From GCA-2690565 sp002457235 (GTDB lineage Bacteria > Verrucomicrobiota > Verrucomicrobiia > Opitutales > Coraliomargaritaceae): a stretch of 64,000 bases of DNA. Location of the stretch: NCBI GenBank assembly GCA_045565695.1, contig JBJLEZ010000001.1, positions 1 through 64,000 of the forward strand. Direction: 5' to 3'. Under the pieces are notes generated by a model. The model searched no databases and was not told where the DNA came from. It saw only the letters and a program-made list of their open reading frames with translations. How positions within the stretch are numbered: the stretch's first letter is position 1; each line of letters starts with the position of its first letter. This document shows, one piece after another, positions 45,437 to 54,559 of the stretch. A program made the translations under genes and the position numbers.

Positions 45437-46690
45437 ATGATTGAAACCATAAAAAATTGGCTAGAAGCCCAAATAGGTGTAGTCTGGATAAATAATCTAA
45501 TTCTTCATATTATAACTATCATCATTTTATTGGTGATTGGTTATGTATTATTTTTCGTCGCTAAAAATATTATTTTAAGACTAGTATCTAAACTAGTCAG
45601 TAAGACAGAAACAAATATTGATGATTTATTGATAGAACATCGGATTCCTCATCGGATTCTACAACTGGCTATATTCACCCTTTCGCATCAATTCAATAAG
45701 ATCCTATTTATTTCAGAAGAAGCGATTTATAAAAACAATGAAAGTATTTTATACATTCTTATCATCGTATCCATAATATCGATATTTGATGCCTTATTAA
45801 ATTTTTCTAATTCCCTATTCAACCACTCAAAATACTCGGATAAATTTCCTACTAAAAGCTTCATCCAAGCACTTAAACTAATTCTTTATTTCTTGGGGAT
45901 CATATTTATTTTATCTGTTTTATTGGGAAAATCTCCATTGTTTTTCATTTCAGGGCTCGGTGCTTTGACTGCAGTTCTCTTACTTGTTTTTAAAGACCCT
46001 ATATTAGGTTTAGTTGCAGGGGTACAAGTCTCTGCAAATAACTTAATACAGATTGGCGATTGGATTGAAATCCCTAGCCATAATTCAAATGGTACAGTCA
46101 AAGATCTTACATTAACCACCTTAAAAGTTGAAAATTGGGACCAAACGATTTCCTCAATTCCGATGCAGACCTTGATTACTGATTCTTTTAAGAATTGGAG
46201 ACAGATGGGACAATCTGCAGGCAGAAGAATAAAACGTTCTATTCTAATTGATGCTAATTCTATCGATTTTATTAGCAGTGAAATGATTGAGCGATTAAAT
46301 CAGATACCGCTCTTAACAGATTATTTAAAAAATAAAGAAAAGGAGCTGGCAGACTACCATACTTCAGACACAGCTAATTCACTGACAAAAACAAATATTC
46401 AAAGGAATCTTACAAATATCGGTACCTTTAGAGCTTATTGCTTCGAATATTTAAGAAATAACCCAAACGTTAACAGCGATTTAACCTTAATTGTCAGGCA
46501 ATTAGAGCCAACAGAAGGTGGGATCCCCATTGAAATATGGACCTATTCTGCTACAACTAACTGGATCGTTTATGAGTCTATTCAAAGTGATATATTTGAC
46601 CATCTTTATTCAATATTACATAAGTTTAACTTACGAGTCTATCAAAAGCCAAGTGGTACAGATATAGCAAGTATCGCTAAATCTAGCTAA
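45437..46690 (+). CDS. Mechanosensitive channel, YbdG-like (MscS family)
   Basis: A 417-residue protein, close to the length of E. coli YbdG (415). It has about five membrane helices; the last is followed by the MscS pore and beta domain LLLVFKDPILGLVAGVQVSA, QIGDWIEIPSHNSNGTVKDL and TTLKVENWDQTISSIPMQTL. The C-terminal part RRIKRSILIDANSIDFIS and PIEIWTYSATTNWIVYESIQ fits YbdG. It would release solutes on osmotic downshock. Its end is 2 bases from the convergent icd end. Confidence 0.9.
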   Translation: MIETIKNWLEAQIGVVWINNLILHIITIIILLVIGYVLFFVAKNIILRLVSKLVSKTETNIDDLLIEHRIPHRILQLAIFTLSHQFNKILFISEEAIYKNNESILYILIIVSIISIFDALLNFSNSLFNHSKYSDKFPTKSFIQALKLILYFLGIIFILSVLLGKSPLFFISGLGALTAVLLLVFKDPILGLVAGVQVSANNLIQIGDWIEIPSHNSNGTVKDLTLTTLKVENWDQTISSIPMQTLITDSFKNWRQMGQSAGRRIKRSILIDANSIDFISSEMIERLNQIPLLTDYLKNKEKELADYHTSDTANSLTKTNIQRNLTNIGTFRAYCFEYLRNNPNVNSDLTLIVRQLEPTEGGIPIEIWTYSATTNWIVYESIQSDIFDHLYSILHKFNLRVYQKPSGTDIASIAKSS

Positions 46691-46692
46691 CC

Positions 46693-48918
46693 TTAAAAAG
46701 CATCGATTAAGGTATTGAATGAATCGCAGGGTCGCATTGCCTTAGCTGCAAGTGATTCAATTGGTTGGAAATAACCACCTAAATCTACGCTGTTTGATTG
46801 TACTGCATTTAAGTCACTAATGATTGATTCACTAGCCTGTTTAAGATCTTGATATAGACCCAAAAAGGATTCGGCTAATTCTGGTGAAGCTGTTTGTGAT
46901 TTCATTGCCTCTGCCCAATATAACGCCAAATAAAAATGACTGCCTCGGTTATCCAATTCACCTGCTTTACGAGAAGGTGATCGATTTTCCATTAAAAACC
47001 TTTCTATCGCTTGGTCTAAAGTAGAAGCTAATACAGCTGCTTTATTGTTACTAAATGTTTTTGCTAAGTGCTCTAAAGAGACCCCTAATGCTAAAAATTC
47101 CCCTAACGAATCCCAACGTAAATGATTCTCTTGGGTGAATTGCTGAACATGCTTTGGAGCTGATCCACCCGCACCTGTTTCAAACAAACCACCTCCATTC
47201 ATTAACGGAACAATCGAAAGCATCTTAGCACTCGTACCCAATTCTAAAATTGGAAAAAGATCCGTTAAGTAATCACGTAACACATTACCCGTCACAGAAA
47301 TAGTATCTTTGCCGTCTCGCATTCTTTCCAAAGTATAACGAGTTGCGTCTACAGGCGCTAGAATCTTAACTTCTAAGCCGTCTGTATCTAAGCCTAAGAG
47401 ATAGTGTTCCACTTTTTTGATCAGTTCGGCATCATGTGCTCGCTCTGAATTCAACCAAAAGATTGCAGGGTCACCAGTATCTCTTGAACGTTCAACAGCA
47501 AGCTCAACCCAATTTTTCACAACTGCGTCCTTTACTTGACAAGCTCTCCAAATATCCCCTTTAGAGACGCTATGCTCTAATAAAGTTTTACCAGAAGCAT
47601 TCACAATTTTGACAATACCCTCTTTAGCGATTTCAAAAGTTTTATCATGAGAACCATATTCCTCTGCTTTCTTGGCCATTAACCCAACATTAGAAACAGT
47701 CCCCATTGTTTTAGGATCAAAAGCACCATGCTCCTTACAAAAACGGATGGTCTCAGCATAAACTCCAGCATAACAGCGATCTGGTATAGCAAAATTGGTA
47801 TCCTGTAAGTCACCTTCTGGGTTCCACATTTTACCTGAAGTTCGAATCGCCGCAGGCATTGATGCATCAATAATCACATCACTAGGTACATGTAAATTAG
47901 TTATACCCTTATCTGAATTCACCATAGCAATATCTGGCCCCTTCTCCAGTGAAGATGCAATTGCTTGAATGACTGCGTCCTTCTCCTCAACTCCAGCATT
48001 TTCAAGACGCGCTAAAACGTCCCCTAAGCCATTTCTTTCATTGACCCCTAAAGATTTAAATAGCTCACCATATTGAGCAAATACAGATTCAAAATATACA
48101 GAAACAGCATGACCAAAAATAATAGGATCCGAGACTTTCATCATCGTGGCTTTCATGTGTAACGAAAACAAAAGCTCTTCTTTTTTAGAATAGCTAATTA
48201 CTTCTTGGAGAAACTCTCTGAGCTTTAGGACACTCATGAAACTAGCGTCAAGCACCTCATCTTTAATCAAATTCAAGGATTCTTTAAGAATGATTACTTC
48301 ACCATCATTTGTGTGTAACTGGATAGATAGGGTTTGATCATTCTCTAGTGTGACTGATAGTTCATTTTCAAAAAAATCACCCGTACTCATACTCGAAACT
48401 TTGGAACGAATACCTGAGTCCCAAGCGCCCATAGAATGTGGATTAGCTTTTGCGTAAGCTTTCACAGCTGGTGCGCAACGTCTGTCAGAATTGCCTTCTC
48501 TTAAAACAGGATTCACGGCACTTCCTTTAACACTATCGTAGCGTTTTTTAATTTCGGCCTCCTCATCACTTTCCGGACTTTCTGGATAATCAGGAATCGC
48601 ATAACCCTTCCCTTGCAACTCATTGATACAAGCTTTTAATTGGGGAATCGAAGCAGATATATTTGGAAGCTTGATAATATTGGCTTCTGGCGATTTGGCT
48701 AATTCACCCAATTCTAAAAGATCATCACTTTGTTTTTGTTCAGAAGACAAAGCATTGGGAAATTGAGATAAAATTCTGGCGGCCAAAGATATATCACGAG
48801 TCTCAACTTGAATGCCTGCCTTTTTAGTAAAAGCTTGTATAATTGGTAATAAAGAAAAGGTGGCTAAAGCTGGTGCCTCATCCGTAATTGTGTAAATGAT
48901 TTTTTCCCCTGTATTCAT
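46693..48918 (-). CDS. icd: Isocitrate dehydrogenase (NADP), monomeric type
   Basis: A 741-residue protein of the length and pattern of monomeric NADP-IDH. Seen: IIYTITDEAPALATFSLLPI at the start, KLPNISASIPQLKACINELQ, the substrate-site VLREGNSDRRCAPAVKAYA, PHSMGAWDSGIRSKVSSM, KDTISVTGNVLRDYLTDLFP and GGGLFETGAGGSAPKHVQQF. It turns isocitrate into 2-oxoglutarate. It lies 8 bases after aspC, whose product uses 2-oxoglutarate/glutamate, so the two may be made together. Confidence 0.97.
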   Translation of the reverse strand: MNTGEKIIYTITDEAPALATFSLLPIIQAFTKKAGIQVETRDISLAARILSQFPNALSSEQKQSDDLLELGELAKSPEANIIKLPNISASIPQLKACINELQGKGYAIPDYPESPESDEEAEIKKRYDSVKGSAVNPVLREGNSDRRCAPAVKAYAKANPHSMGAWDSGIRSKVSSMSTGDFFENELSVTLENDQTLSIQLHTNDGEVIILKESLNLIKDEVLDASFMSVLKLREFLQEVISYSKKEELLFSLHMKATMMKVSDPIIFGHAVSVYFESVFAQYGELFKSLGVNERNGLGDVLARLENAGVEEKDAVIQAIASSLEKGPDIAMVNSDKGITNLHVPSDVIIDASMPAAIRTSGKMWNPEGDLQDTNFAIPDRCYAGVYAETIRFCKEHGAFDPKTMGTVSNVGLMAKKAEEYGSHDKTFEIAKEGIVKIVNASGKTLLEHSVSKGDIWRACQVKDAVVKNWVELAVERSRDTGDPAIFWLNSERAHDAELIKKVEHYLLGLDTDGLEVKILAPVDATRYTLERMRDGKDTISVTGNVLRDYLTDLFPILELGTSAKMLSIVPLMNGGGLFETGAGGSAPKHVQQFTQENHLRWDSLGEFLALGVSLEHLAKTFSNNKAAVLASTLDQAIERFLMENRSPSRKAGELDNRGSHFYLALYWAEAMKSQTASPELAESFLGLYQDLKQASESIISDLNAVQSNSVDLGGYFQPIESLAAKAMRPCDSFNTLIDAF

Positions 48919-48926
48919 AAAACTTT

Positions 48927-50111
48927 TTATCCTTTAAGATTTGCAGAAAACTCATCTAGGCGTTTTAGCCCTTCAGTGATCACATCATCAGAAGTTGCAT
49001 AACTCAAACGCATATACCCAGGAGCACCGAAGGCTTCGCCCGGAACAACTGCCACTTTTTTATCTTCTAGTAATTTATCCGCAAAATCCATACTACTCAT
49101 CCCTAAATTTTTAATACGTGGGAATAAATAAAACGCCCCTTCAGATCGATTACACTCGATGCCTGAGATCGCATTTAAGCCATCTAAGAGCATGATGCGG
49201 CGGCGGTCAAAATGCTTCAACATATCGTGTACCGCAGAAAGTGAATCATCCCAATGTTCTAACGCAGCTAAAGCACCATATTGAGCAAAGGTTGTTGCAT
49301 TAGAAGATGTCTGACTTTGCAAACTACCCACCGCTTTGGCAATTTCTGCAGGAGCAACTAATGTTCCTAAACGCCAACCTGTCATCGAAAATGTTTTGCT
49401 GAAACCCGAAACTGTTATCGTTAAATTTTCAGCTTCTTTCGAAAATGATGCGGGGCTGAAGTGCTCAACGCCATCGTACAATAAATATTCGTAAATCTCA
49501 TCAGACAAAATGTAGATATTCTTTTCAATTGCTATGGCTACAATCGCTTCTAGTTCTGACTTTGTATATACTGCTCCTGTCGGATTAGACGGACTGTTTA
49601 AAATCACCATACGAGTCTTATCTGTAATCGCTTCTTTAAATTGCTCAGGACTCATCTTAAAACCGTCCTCCATTTCCGTTGTGATATACCTAGCTGTACC
49701 CCCTGCTAACTTTACCATCTCAGGATAACTGACCCAATAAGGCGCAGGCACAATCACCTCATCTCCAGGACTGATTACTGAGAGAATCGCTAGGTAGCAG
49801 GAAAATTTACCCCCTGGGCTGACAATAACTTGATTGGACTCTGTATTAACTAATCCATTATCTCGCGCATATTTTTCCGCAATTGCAGACCTTAAGGCAG
49901 GAACACCTGCCGCAGGAGCATATTTTGTCATGCCATCCTGTAGAGCTTTTTCTGCCCCCTTCTTTATAAATTCTGGTGTATCAAAATCAGGTTCACCTGC
50001 TCCAAATCCACACACTGATTCTCCCGCAGCTTTTAAAGCCTTTGCTTTAGCATCAACTGCTAAAGTTGGCGAAGGAGAAACACCTTTTGCCCAAACTGAT
50101 AAATTATGCAT
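48927..50111 (-). CDS. aspC: Aspartate aminotransferase (class I, 1-beta type)
   Basis: A 394-residue class I PLP enzyme. It has FGAGEPDFDTP near residue 36, NSPSNPTGAVY near 171, LSDEIYEYLLYDG near 200 and the Schiff-base lysine in VSGFSKTFSMTGWRLG near 235, with the substrate-binding Arg in MRLSYATS near 374. It exchanges amino groups between aspartate and 2-oxoglutarate. Related enzymes also accept prephenate or aromatic acids, so exact substrate range is not certain. A terminator-like stem separates it from the histone-like gene upstream. Confidence 0.92.
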   Translation of the reverse strand: MHNLSVWAKGVSPSPTLAVDAKAKALKAAGESVCGFGAGEPDFDTPEFIKKGAEKALQDGMTKYAPAAGVPALRSAIAEKYARDNGLVNTESNQVIVSPGGKFSCYLAILSVISPGDEVIVPAPYWVSYPEMVKLAGGTARYITTEMEDGFKMSPEQFKEAITDKTRMVILNSPSNPTGAVYTKSELEAIVAIAIEKNIYILSDEIYEYLLYDGVEHFSPASFSKEAENLTITVSGFSKTFSMTGWRLGTLVAPAEIAKAVGSLQSQTSSNATTFAQYGALAALEHWDDSLSAVHDMLKHFDRRRIMLLDGLNAISGIECNRSEGAFYLFPRIKNLGMSSMDFADKLLEDKKVAVVPGEAFGAPGYMRLSYATSDDVITEGLKRLDEFSANLKG

Positions 50112-50130
50112 TTTAAAAATTTAACTCTGT

Positions 50131-50182
50131 ATTAATAAAAAATAAGCGCTCATAAGTAGGAATTAATCTACCTATGAACGCT
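50131..50182 (-). terminator. Intrinsic terminator after the histone-like gene
   Basis: On the minus strand AGCGTTCATAGGTAG and CTACTTATGAGCGCT form a 15-bp stem with two G-U pairs around an 8-base loop, followed by TATTTTTTATT. The two wobble pairs fit a structure acting in minus-strand RNA. Confidence 0.75.
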
Positions 50183-50249
50183 GATTGAAATTTCTGCCTC
50201 AATTAAGGCAAGCTTTACCTAAGAATTTTAGAAAAAAACTTTTAAAAAA

Positions 50250-50870
50250 TTACTTCTTTTTCTTAGCTGTTTTCTTTACCGCTTTTTTTGCAGGTGCTTT
50301 TTTCTTGGCTGGTGCCTTCTTTTTCACTGCTTTTTTCACTGCTTTCTTCGCTGGCGCTTTTTTCTTCACTGCTTTTTTCTTAACCGCCTTCTTAGCTGGT
50401 GCTTTTTTCTTAACCGCTTTTTTAGCTACTTTCTTAGCTGGCGCTTTTTTCTTAGCAGGTGCCTTCTTTTTAACCGCTTTTTTAGCTACTTTCTTGGCTG
50501 GTGCTTTTTTCTTAACCGCTTTTTTCACTGCTTTCTTCGCTGGCGCTTTTTTCTTCACTGCTTTCTTAGCTGGCGCTTTTTTCTTCACTGCTTTTTTAGC
50601 AACTTTCTTAGCTGGCGCTTTTTTCTTAGCAGGTGCCTTCTTTTTAACCGCTTTTTTAGCTACTTTCTTGGCTGGTGCTTTTTTCTTAGCTGGTGCTTTT
50701 TTCACTGCTTTCTTAGCAGGTGCTTTCTTCTTAGCTGGTGCTTTTTTCTTAACCGCTTTTTTAGCAACTGGTTTTTTTGCTGCTTTTTTTACAGGAGCTT
50801 TTTTGGCAACTGGTTTTTTCGCCGCTTTTTTAGCAGGCGCTTTTCTAGTAGTAGTTTTTTTCTTAGGCAT
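50250..50870 (-). CDS. Lysine/alanine-rich histone H1-like protein
   Basis: A 206-residue protein made almost only of Lys, Ala, Pro and Val after MPKKKTTTRKAP, in repeats such as KKAPAKKAVKK and KKAPAKKVAKKAVKK. This is the composition of histone H1 tails and bacterial Hc1/Hc2 or AlgP-like DNA-binding proteins. It probably binds and compacts DNA without sequence preference. The frame is open upstream: a GTG at 50900 preceded by GGAGG would add ten residues (MKFVNNQIKI), so the start is uncertain. Repeat number is likely to vary between strains. Its complement also looks open because Lys/Ala codons reverse to Phe/Leu/Ala codons. Confidence 0.85.
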   Translation of the reverse strand: MPKKKTTTRKAPAKKAAKKPVAKKAPVKKAAKKPVAKKAVKKKAPAKKKAPAKKAVKKAPAKKKAPAKKVAKKAVKKKAPAKKKAPAKKVAKKAVKKKAPAKKAVKKKAPAKKAVKKAVKKKAPAKKVAKKAVKKKAPAKKKAPAKKVAKKAVKKKAPAKKAVKKKAVKKKAPAKKAVKKAVKKKAPAKKKAPAKKAVKKTAKKKK

Positions 50871-51210
50871 AATTTTAATTTGGTTATTAACAAATTTCAC
50901 ATACAGCCTCCAAGTAAAACACATGGCGTACCGTAAGTGATAGTTTTTTTATTATAATAGTTATAGTAAATTGTAGTGGTTAAAGTGTATCCAAAATTTT
51001 AGGAATGAAATTTTTTTCAATGAATACTTAAAATATAAAAGTAAAAGTGTCCCAACTGATTCATCGAATTATAGTGCCTACAATTTGTAATAGTATTAAA
51101 CTAAAAATTTATAAAAGAACAAAAATAAAAATGCTTAACTAACGTATATGGATTATGGTTAAGTCCTAATTTCGTCAATATAAAATTCATTAAGAAAGCG
51201 AGTCTTATTG
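50871..51210. other. A/T-rich intergenic region upstream of the histone-like gene
   Basis: About 340 bases with no gene. On the minus strand TATAAT near 50950 could be the -10 of the histone-like gene promoter, and GGAGG near 50907 its binding site. The rest shows no hairpin or repeat I can support. Confidence 0.4.
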
Positions 51211-52080
51211 TTAATCAAAAAAAAGACTTCTACTCATAATTTTTTCAAAACTTGGATCAAAAAAATGAGCCTGATTATCTTCTGCTAAAATAGTTGCTTC
51301 TTTAACTCTAAAAATTGTTTTATTATTTTTTCCTTTAAAGACTAAACGACTGATAATCCATAAGTTTTCAAACTTTTTAACGCCAGCAATATGCAACTGA
51401 TTCAGTACCTCTGTGTTGTCTGAGTATTCAATCTTTCGAACACTATTATATTTAGAGTCAATGGATAACCTAACTGCTGAAACTCCCTGAGATAAAAAGG
51501 CGATTTCATCTTTAGTACTAAATAAGTAATTATGTACTATACTACCTATCCCTAAAGCTTCGACCCCTTCATAGCTATAATTTTCCCAATCTATATATGG
51601 CATTATTACATCAACTGGTCTGAATAAAATTCCATCAAATAATGGTGAAAACATTTCGTCTTCGTCCAATAAGATAAATTTACTTTGCGTGCCTAATCGC
51701 TTCCAGACATTACTCACCTGTCCCTCATGAAAAATATAATCAACGAGAACTTCTTCTTTTTCATCTATTAGAAATAGTCTTTTAAAAGTCTTTTGATTCA
51801 TTGAAGTAATCAACAAGACACCTTGGGTTTTGGTTGGCTGAATATTTTCTTCTGCTCGATGAATAAAATCAAAAGAGATTTTACAGGATTCGATTTTTTG
51901 ATGCGATCGAAGCAACTTGATTTGCGCATCTGCTTCTTTGGGCGACAATGGTTCTAAAAACCGAGATGCACTTGTAGATTTTTTCGAATGTACACTTAAT
52001 GCTTGAGCATCATTCAAACATAAGAAGGCACAAGTTGATAAGATAAACGTGATTCGAATCCAATCACATACCTTACACAT
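51211..52080 (-). CDS. Exported LolA-like / outer-membrane lipoprotein-sorting-like protein
   Basis: A 289-residue protein with a signal peptide (hydrophobic stretch ending CLNDAQA). The rest alternates beta strands: KTQGVLLITSMNQKTFKRLF, NVWKRLGTQSKFILLDEDEM, KYNSVRKIEYSDNTEVL and NLWIISRLVFKGKNNKTIFR. This resembles proteins annotated as outer-membrane lipoprotein-sorting proteins (LolA/LolB-like half-barrel), in which a strand set binds acyl chains; the match is by overall pattern, not a firm motif. It lies 24 bases after secG on the same strand, which fits a role in export. Confidence 0.55.
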   Translation of the reverse strand: MCKVCDWIRITFILSTCAFLCLNDAQALSVHSKKSTSASRFLEPLSPKEADAQIKLLRSHQKIESCKISFDFIHRAEENIQPTKTQGVLLITSMNQKTFKRLFLIDEKEEVLVDYIFHEGQVSNVWKRLGTQSKFILLDEDEMFSPLFDGILFRPVDVIMPYIDWENYSYEGVEALGIGSIVHNYLFSTKDEIAFLSQGVSAVRLSIDSKYNSVRKIEYSDNTEVLNQLHIAGVKKFENLWIISRLVFKGKNNKTIFRVKEATILAEDNQAHFFDPSFEKIMSRSLFFD

Positions 52081-52104
52081 AGTTAAATTCGCTCAGTGGC
52101 TAAT

Positions 52105-52455
52105 TTATTCAACATCGCTTTCGTCAGTCGCTTCAACACTAGTGGCTTCTACAGGGGAAGCTTCAACTATTGGAGTTATTGACTCAACATCTAATCCTAT
52201 TTCTTGATCAGATGCGTTTGTTTGGTACATAAGATATAAAATTAAAGCGATAATGAAAAATGCAATTGTTGTGTAAATAGTGGCTCGAGTTAAAACATTT
52301 GACGTATCGGAGCCAAAAGCTGATTCAGCCATGCCTCCACCAAAAGCTGATCCCATTCCCCCACTTTGGCTTTTTTGCATTAAGACTAAAAAAACGACAA
52401 AGACGGAAATTAATATTAGAACTAAAGTTAACAAACTGATAAATAGTGCACTCAT
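52105..52455 (-). CDS. secG: Preprotein translocase subunit SecG
   Basis: A 116-residue protein with two membrane helices separated by the conserved loop VLMQKSQSGGMGSAFGGG and then TRATIYTTIAFFIIALILYL. The C-terminal tail is acidic and Ser/Val-rich. SecG assists SecYE during protein export. The LolA-like gene follows. Confidence 0.93.
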   Translation of the reverse strand: MSALFISLLTLVLILISVFVVFLVLMQKSQSGGMGSAFGGGMAESAFGSDTSNVLTRATIYTTIAFFIIALILYLMYQTNASDQEIGLDVESITPIVEASPVEATSVEATDESDVE

Positions 52456-52575
52456 GTTTAAATTGTTTAAGTATAATAGATGAACGGGATTTGTTTTTAT
52501 TTCAAGAGCTTAATTTTAAATATAATTCACGAATTTCGCTTTGACAGATAGTAAATAAAGAATTTCAGTTTTCAA

Positions 52576-52827
52576 ATGCGACAACTTCCATACCAAAAAC
52601 TGCTAAGCAAGACTCAAATCATCATAGGGATCATTTTGAGCATCGGAGTATTCATTTTAATGTCAATCATACTTAAGCCTTTTACATTTTCTCCAGATCC
52701 TACAATAGCTCAAATACAAGCTTGCTTTGCTGCTGTCCCTATTGCCACAACTTTCTGGTTCGCTTGTAATATGTTTATGTTAGTTTTGTCTGACCAAATT
52801 AAACAAAAAAAAGAAAATACCAAATAA
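52576..52827 (+). CDS. Small two-helix membrane protein of unknown function
   Basis: An 83-residue protein with two hydrophobic segments (IIIGIILSIGVFILMSIIL and the stretch IATTFWFACNMFMLVLS) and a charged tail QIKQKKENTK. It is divergent from secG and convergent with the AMP-ligase gene. I do not recognise a family. Confidence 0.55.
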   Translation: MRQLPYQKLLSKTQIIIGIILSIGVFILMSIILKPFTFSPDPTIAQIQACFAAVPIATTFWFACNMFMLVLSDQIKQKKENTK

Positions 52828-52853
52828 TCGATTGGTTATCTTCTTACTGAGCT

Positions 52854-54479
52854 TTACGACTCTTTTCTAATTTCTTTAGCTAAGCTCAAACGATGTATTT
52901 TTGCATTGTGCCTGACATCCACAGGAAATTGTTTTCTAAAAAAGAAATCCTTTATAGACGCAGTAAGGGGATCACTTAAAGCACAGTCTCTTAAGATCTT
53001 TTTAAATGATTGTACAGCAAGGGGTGTTTTAGGATAAAGCTTTGCTTCAGGTTCAATCACTATGCCGGCCTTACCCTCACCTAAATCAATCAAAGCACTT
53101 CTTGATACACACTCTAGTTGATTAAATATAGCCTCGCAACAAACAGTCTCTAAGATGCCCTCATTTGCTTTCACCCTTTCTGCCTTTCGCCCACAAAACC
53201 ATAAAAAACCAGCCTCATCTACCCAACCCATGTCTCCCATACGATGCCAAAAGAAATCAATATCTTTTATTTTAGATAACTTGGTTGCCTCAGGTAATTC
53301 GTCATACATCTGAGTCACAGTCGGACCAGACACAATAATTTCTCCGATCTCCCCTGTGACACATTCTTTCACATTGGCAATTGAGCCTATCACACCCTCA
53401 TCTGGCTCAATGATTTGAATCCTTGTATTAGGCATAGCCCGACCGACACAATTCCCCTTGCGACCGTAGGCTAATTCACCTACCTGCTTTTCAATGATCT
53501 CTGTCGCCGATAGAGAACTCACGGGCAAAGCTTCAGTTGCCCCATAAGGCGTAAAAATCTCACCATTAGGCATATACTCTTTGAGTTGCTCAAGCAATGC
53601 TTGTGGAGCTGGAGCCCCAGCCATGATCACTCGCTTTAGAGATGGAAGTACAATCTGTTCAGCTTGACAATATTTCAAAATAATCGACCATATAACTGGA
53701 GAGCCAAAGCTATTAGTAACTTGATTTTTTAAAATGCTATCAACGATTTTTTTTGGATTTATTTTAGAAGGCTGACTAGGGTTCATCTCAGGCACGACGG
53801 TACACATCCCCAAAGCTGGATTAAATAAGGCAAAAACTGCCAGCATCGGTAAATCCACTTCGCCTGATTCTATTTTGTATTCTTCTTTGATTAATTGAAT
53901 CTGAGCAAAAAACATACTGTGTGTATAACACACACCCTTAGCTTTTCCCGTAGAACCCGAAGTGAACAAAACCGCTGCTAAATCGTCCGCCCCTGCTTCA
54001 TAGGCATCATAACTGTGCACCCTAAAATGCTTTTTTAGCTTACGTTTGAATTTTGCATTTACGGTGATCGCATTCTTTACACATGCATGTGTTCGCAAAA
54101 ACCATTTTGCCAAGGTGATAGCAATCGTCCCGCCAATGATCACTCTGACCTTTGATTGTTTAGCACATTCAAAAAAACGTCCTAGACCCATCCCTGGATC
54201 AATTACGACCGGCACCGCCCCTAACTTCAATAAAGCAAAAACAATTTGAATAAGTTCTAACCCTGGTTTTACCATTAACAAAACACGAGTCCCCCGTTCT
54301 ACACCGGAAGACAAAAATTGATGCATCAGTGCATCGACCCGAGTATTCAACTCACTAAAACTTAAATCCGCATAACTTTTGCGAGCCCAAAAATAAGGCT
54401 TAAAAGGATAGACGATAGCCTTAGCCTCTGGGTTTCTCTTGGCTTGGGTTGATAAAAAACTCGAAACGTTGAATTGCAT
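52854..54479 (-). CDS. OleC-like AMP-dependent synthetase/ligase
   Basis: A 541-residue ANL-superfamily enzyme. The AMP-binding loop is AAVLFTSGSTGKAKGVCYTH near residue 165, TPYGATEALPV near 310, and the hinge region FWHRMGDMGWVDEAGFLWF with CGRKAERVK near 415. The segment FALFNPALGMCTVVPEMNPS is what I associate with OleC proteins, which form a beta-lactone in long-chain olefin synthesis, rather than with ordinary acyl-CoA ligases. oleA, oleB and oleD are not next to it, so it may act on its own or with distant genes. Substrate is therefore uncertain. Confidence 0.75.
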   Translation of the reverse strand: MQFNVSSFLSTQAKRNPEAKAIVYPFKPYFWARKSYADLSFSELNTRVDALMHQFLSSGVERGTRVLLMVKPGLELIQIVFALLKLGAVPVVIDPGMGLGRFFECAKQSKVRVIIGGTIAITLAKWFLRTHACVKNAITVNAKFKRKLKKHFRVHSYDAYEAGADDLAAVLFTSGSTGKAKGVCYTHSMFFAQIQLIKEEYKIESGEVDLPMLAVFALFNPALGMCTVVPEMNPSQPSKINPKKIVDSILKNQVTNSFGSPVIWSIILKYCQAEQIVLPSLKRVIMAGAPAPQALLEQLKEYMPNGEIFTPYGATEALPVSSLSATEIIEKQVGELAYGRKGNCVGRAMPNTRIQIIEPDEGVIGSIANVKECVTGEIGEIIVSGPTVTQMYDELPEATKLSKIKDIDFFWHRMGDMGWVDEAGFLWFCGRKAERVKANEGILETVCCEAIFNQLECVSRSALIDLGEGKAGIVIEPEAKLYPKTPLAVQSFKKILRDCALSDPLTASIKDFFFRKQFPVDVRHNAKIHRLSLAKEIRKES

Positions 54480-54559
54480 TATAAAAATTCATCCTGCCTT
54501 TTTATAAAAGATACAATCAAGGAAGGCCCCTATCTAATAAAAACAGCTACCGATTATAC

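Noticed and set aside
50185..50940. Long plus-strand frame rich in Phe, Leu and Ala opposite the histone-like gene
   Set aside because: It is the mirror of Lys/Ala codons (AAA/AAG reverse to TTT/CTT, GCx to xGC) and keeps a start and stop only by composition; the minus-strand histone-like reading explains it.
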